Shown here piece after piece: positions 58,974 to 59,840 of a stretch of DNA of 59,840 nucleotides. Each line of letters begins with the position of its first letter. Position 1 is the stretch's first letter. A program made the translations under genes and the position numbers. The stretch is from positions 1 to 59,840 of the forward strand of contig WFVH01000001.1 in NCBI GenBank assembly GCA_015491735.1, written 5' to 3'. Origin of the DNA: Gammaproteobacteria bacterium (GTDB lineage Bacteria; Pseudomonadota; Gammaproteobacteria; Thiohalospirales; Thiohalospiraceae). Under the pieces are notes generated by a model, which was not told the origin of the DNA, ran no database searches, and saw only the letters and a list, made by a program, of their open reading frames with translations.

Positions 58974-59276
58974 ATGTTGTACGCGATTGTCGCCAGGCAC
59001 CGTGAAGGCAGCGCTCTCCGGCGCGCAGAAGTCCGCCCCGCTCATCTTGAGCGTTTGCAACAGCTGCAGGATGAGGGGCGTCTGGTATTGGCTGGTCCTT
59101 TCCCTGCTATCGACAGCGAGGAGCCGGGAGCGGCAGGCTTTGACGGCAGTCTGATTGTAGCTGAATTCGATTCTCTGCAGGAGGCGGAAAACTGGGTTGG
59201 AGACGATCCCTATTCGACAGCGAATATCTATCACAGCATCGTTATCAAGCCGTTTTGCAAGGTATTTCCCCGCTGA
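58974..59276 (+). CDS. YciI family protein
   Basis: A 100-residue ferredoxin-like fold protein: MLYAIVARHREGS, HLERLQQLQDEGRLVLAGPFPAID, SLIVAEFDSLQEAENWVGDDPY and the C-terminal beta strand HSIVIKPF. The His and Asp in HLERL and DDPY are the usual conserved residues of the YciI active-site pocket. Function unproven in the family. AGGAGGG precedes ATG 58974. Divergent from the PHP gene, a frequent pairing of yciI with yciV-type genes. Confidence 0.9.
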   Translation: MLYAIVARHREGSALRRAEVRPAHLERLQQLQDEGRLVLAGPFPAIDSEEPGAAGFDGSLIVAEFDSLQEAENWVGDDPYSTANIYHSIVIKPFCKVFPR

Positions 59277-59374
59277 ATCAGGCAGCATGCGGTTCGGGTG
59301 TTCGCGGAACCTGAAGAGAACCTGTTACGCCGACTTGAAGCAATCCGGTGTCCGGCTGGATATCGCCGCCGGAT

Positions 59375-59578
59375 TCAGTCATCAAGAATGAAGGTGACCT
59401 TCATGTTTACTCGATACTCCGATATATCACCCTTTTCGACTTTGACGGTTTGTTCCTGAATCCAGGCTGATTTTATGTTGCGGAGGGTTTTGTTTGCTCT
59501 GCTGATGCCCTGTTGAACGGCATCTTCAAAACTGACGGTGGATGAGGATGTGATTTCGGTAACGCGTGCGATCGCCAT
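59375..59578 (-). CDS. Dodecin family flavin-binding protein
   Basis: A 67-residue protein forming hollow dodecamers that bind flavin or CoA. MAIARVTEITSSSTVSFEDAVQQGI, then the flavin-stacking Trp in IKSAWIQEQTVKVEKG and the last strand YRVNMKVTFILDD. The size and motifs match dodecins. AAGGAG lies upstream of the start. Convergent with the YciI gene. Confidence 0.95.
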   Translation of the reverse strand: MAIARVTEITSSSTVSFEDAVQQGISRANKTLRNIKSAWIQEQTVKVEKGDISEYRVNMKVTFILDD

Positions 59579-59615
59579 GTTGTTGGCTCCTTTATTTTTA
59601 AAATGATCAAAGCTG

Positions 59616-59648
59616 TTAGCCCGGCAGCAAACTCTGCCGCCGGGTTAA
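59616..59648. repeat. Short palindrome of the TTAACCCGG family (copy d)
   Basis: A 33-bp imperfect palindrome reading TTAGCCCGGC at one end and TTAACCCGGC from the other strand. It has the same length and layout as the palindrome at 9674-9706, with a different centre. Just upstream of the dodecin gene. Confidence 0.6.
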
Positions 59649-59689
59649 CATTTTCGTCTTTGCTGGCCAGATTAACAACATTTACATTC

Positions 59690-59840
59690 GTAACTATTCA
59701 GCTCACCCCTGAAATCCGCCATTTCTGCGTTGAAAAATGGTCATTTACACGCGTAAACTCCCATTTTTCGCCTTGAACTGACGAATTTCAGGGGCAATCT
59801 GAACAGTTACCGGCTTGTTTTATACTATGCTGAATAGTTA
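59690..59840. mobile_element. MITE, GTAACTATTCAGC family (copy 2, reaches window end)
   Basis: A near-identical copy of the element at 29205-29356, with about four differences in 150 bp. Left end GTAACTATTCAGC; right end GCTGAATAGTTA stops at the last base of the window, so the final C is not seen. The inner pair is CCCCTGAAATCCG with CGAATTTCAGGGG (12 of 13). High identity suggests recent spread. Confidence 0.85.

Overview
The window is a chromosomal segment of a Gammaproteobacterium. It carries the origin-proximal cluster gyrB-recF-dnaN-dnaA / rpmH-rnpA-yidD-yidC-mnmE, the rnfABCDGE-nth operon, rhlB/trxA/rho, coaE-yacG-pilS-pilR, lptFG, a single-locus type II secretion system (gspC to gspN), and three tRNA genes. 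Gene content (Rnf complex, multihaem cytochromes, T2SS, dodecin) suits a free-living or symbiotic redox-active gammaproteobacterium, Chromatiales-like in gene order. I cannot name a genus from the sequence alone.

Layout. 0-9.5 kb: M48 lipoprotein protease, tRNA-Arg(CCG), metG, the six Rnf genes, nth and a DUF1841 gene. 9.5-20 kb: replication-origin region. Leftward genes are dnaA, dnaN, recF and gyrB; rightward genes are rpmH, rnpA, yidD, yidC and mnmE. Two DnaA boxes lie between dnaN and dnaA. Two parS-like ParB sites lie inside recF, one of them 2 bp from a third DnaA box. 20-25 kb: an outer-membrane DUF1207 protein, a small heat-shock protein behind a sigma-32-type promoter, then a visibly AT-rich stretch with a lone AAA ATPase and a phosphoethanolamine-transferase-like gene. 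25-30.4 kb: lptF, lptG, an acyl-CoA synthetase and a PAS-GGDEF protein with a degenerate signature. 30.4-34.2 kb: tRNA-Phe, rhlB, trxA and rho. 34.3-38.3 kb: coaE-yacG-pilS-pilR, all leftward. 38.8-43.1 kb: two paralogous eight-haem secreted cytochromes. 43.2-45 kb: moaA and a YciK-type reductase. 45.1-56.8 kb: gspCDEFGHIJKLMN. 57-59.8 kb: a single-domain voltage-gated cation channel, tRNA-Ser(GCT), a PHP phosphoesterase that runs into that tRNA, a YciI protein and a dodecin.

Two families of short repeats run through the intergenic regions. One is a MITE of about 152 bp with 13-bp terminal inverted repeats (GTAACTATTCAGC). It has one near-perfect copy flanked by an 8-bp direct repeat, a second copy at the right edge of the window, one degenerate copy and two fragments. 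The other is a palindromic family whose ends read TTAACCCGG.

The most unusual feature is the cytochrome pair. Each has a Sec signal peptide, eight CxxCH sites, a C-terminal beta-sandwich (TIG-like) part with four conserved cysteines, and an almost identical 16-residue tail with seven tryptophans. The tail is much better conserved than the sequence just before it. The T2SS, two genes downstream, is a plausible export route, so the tail may be a sorting, anchoring or assembly signal. That link is inference.
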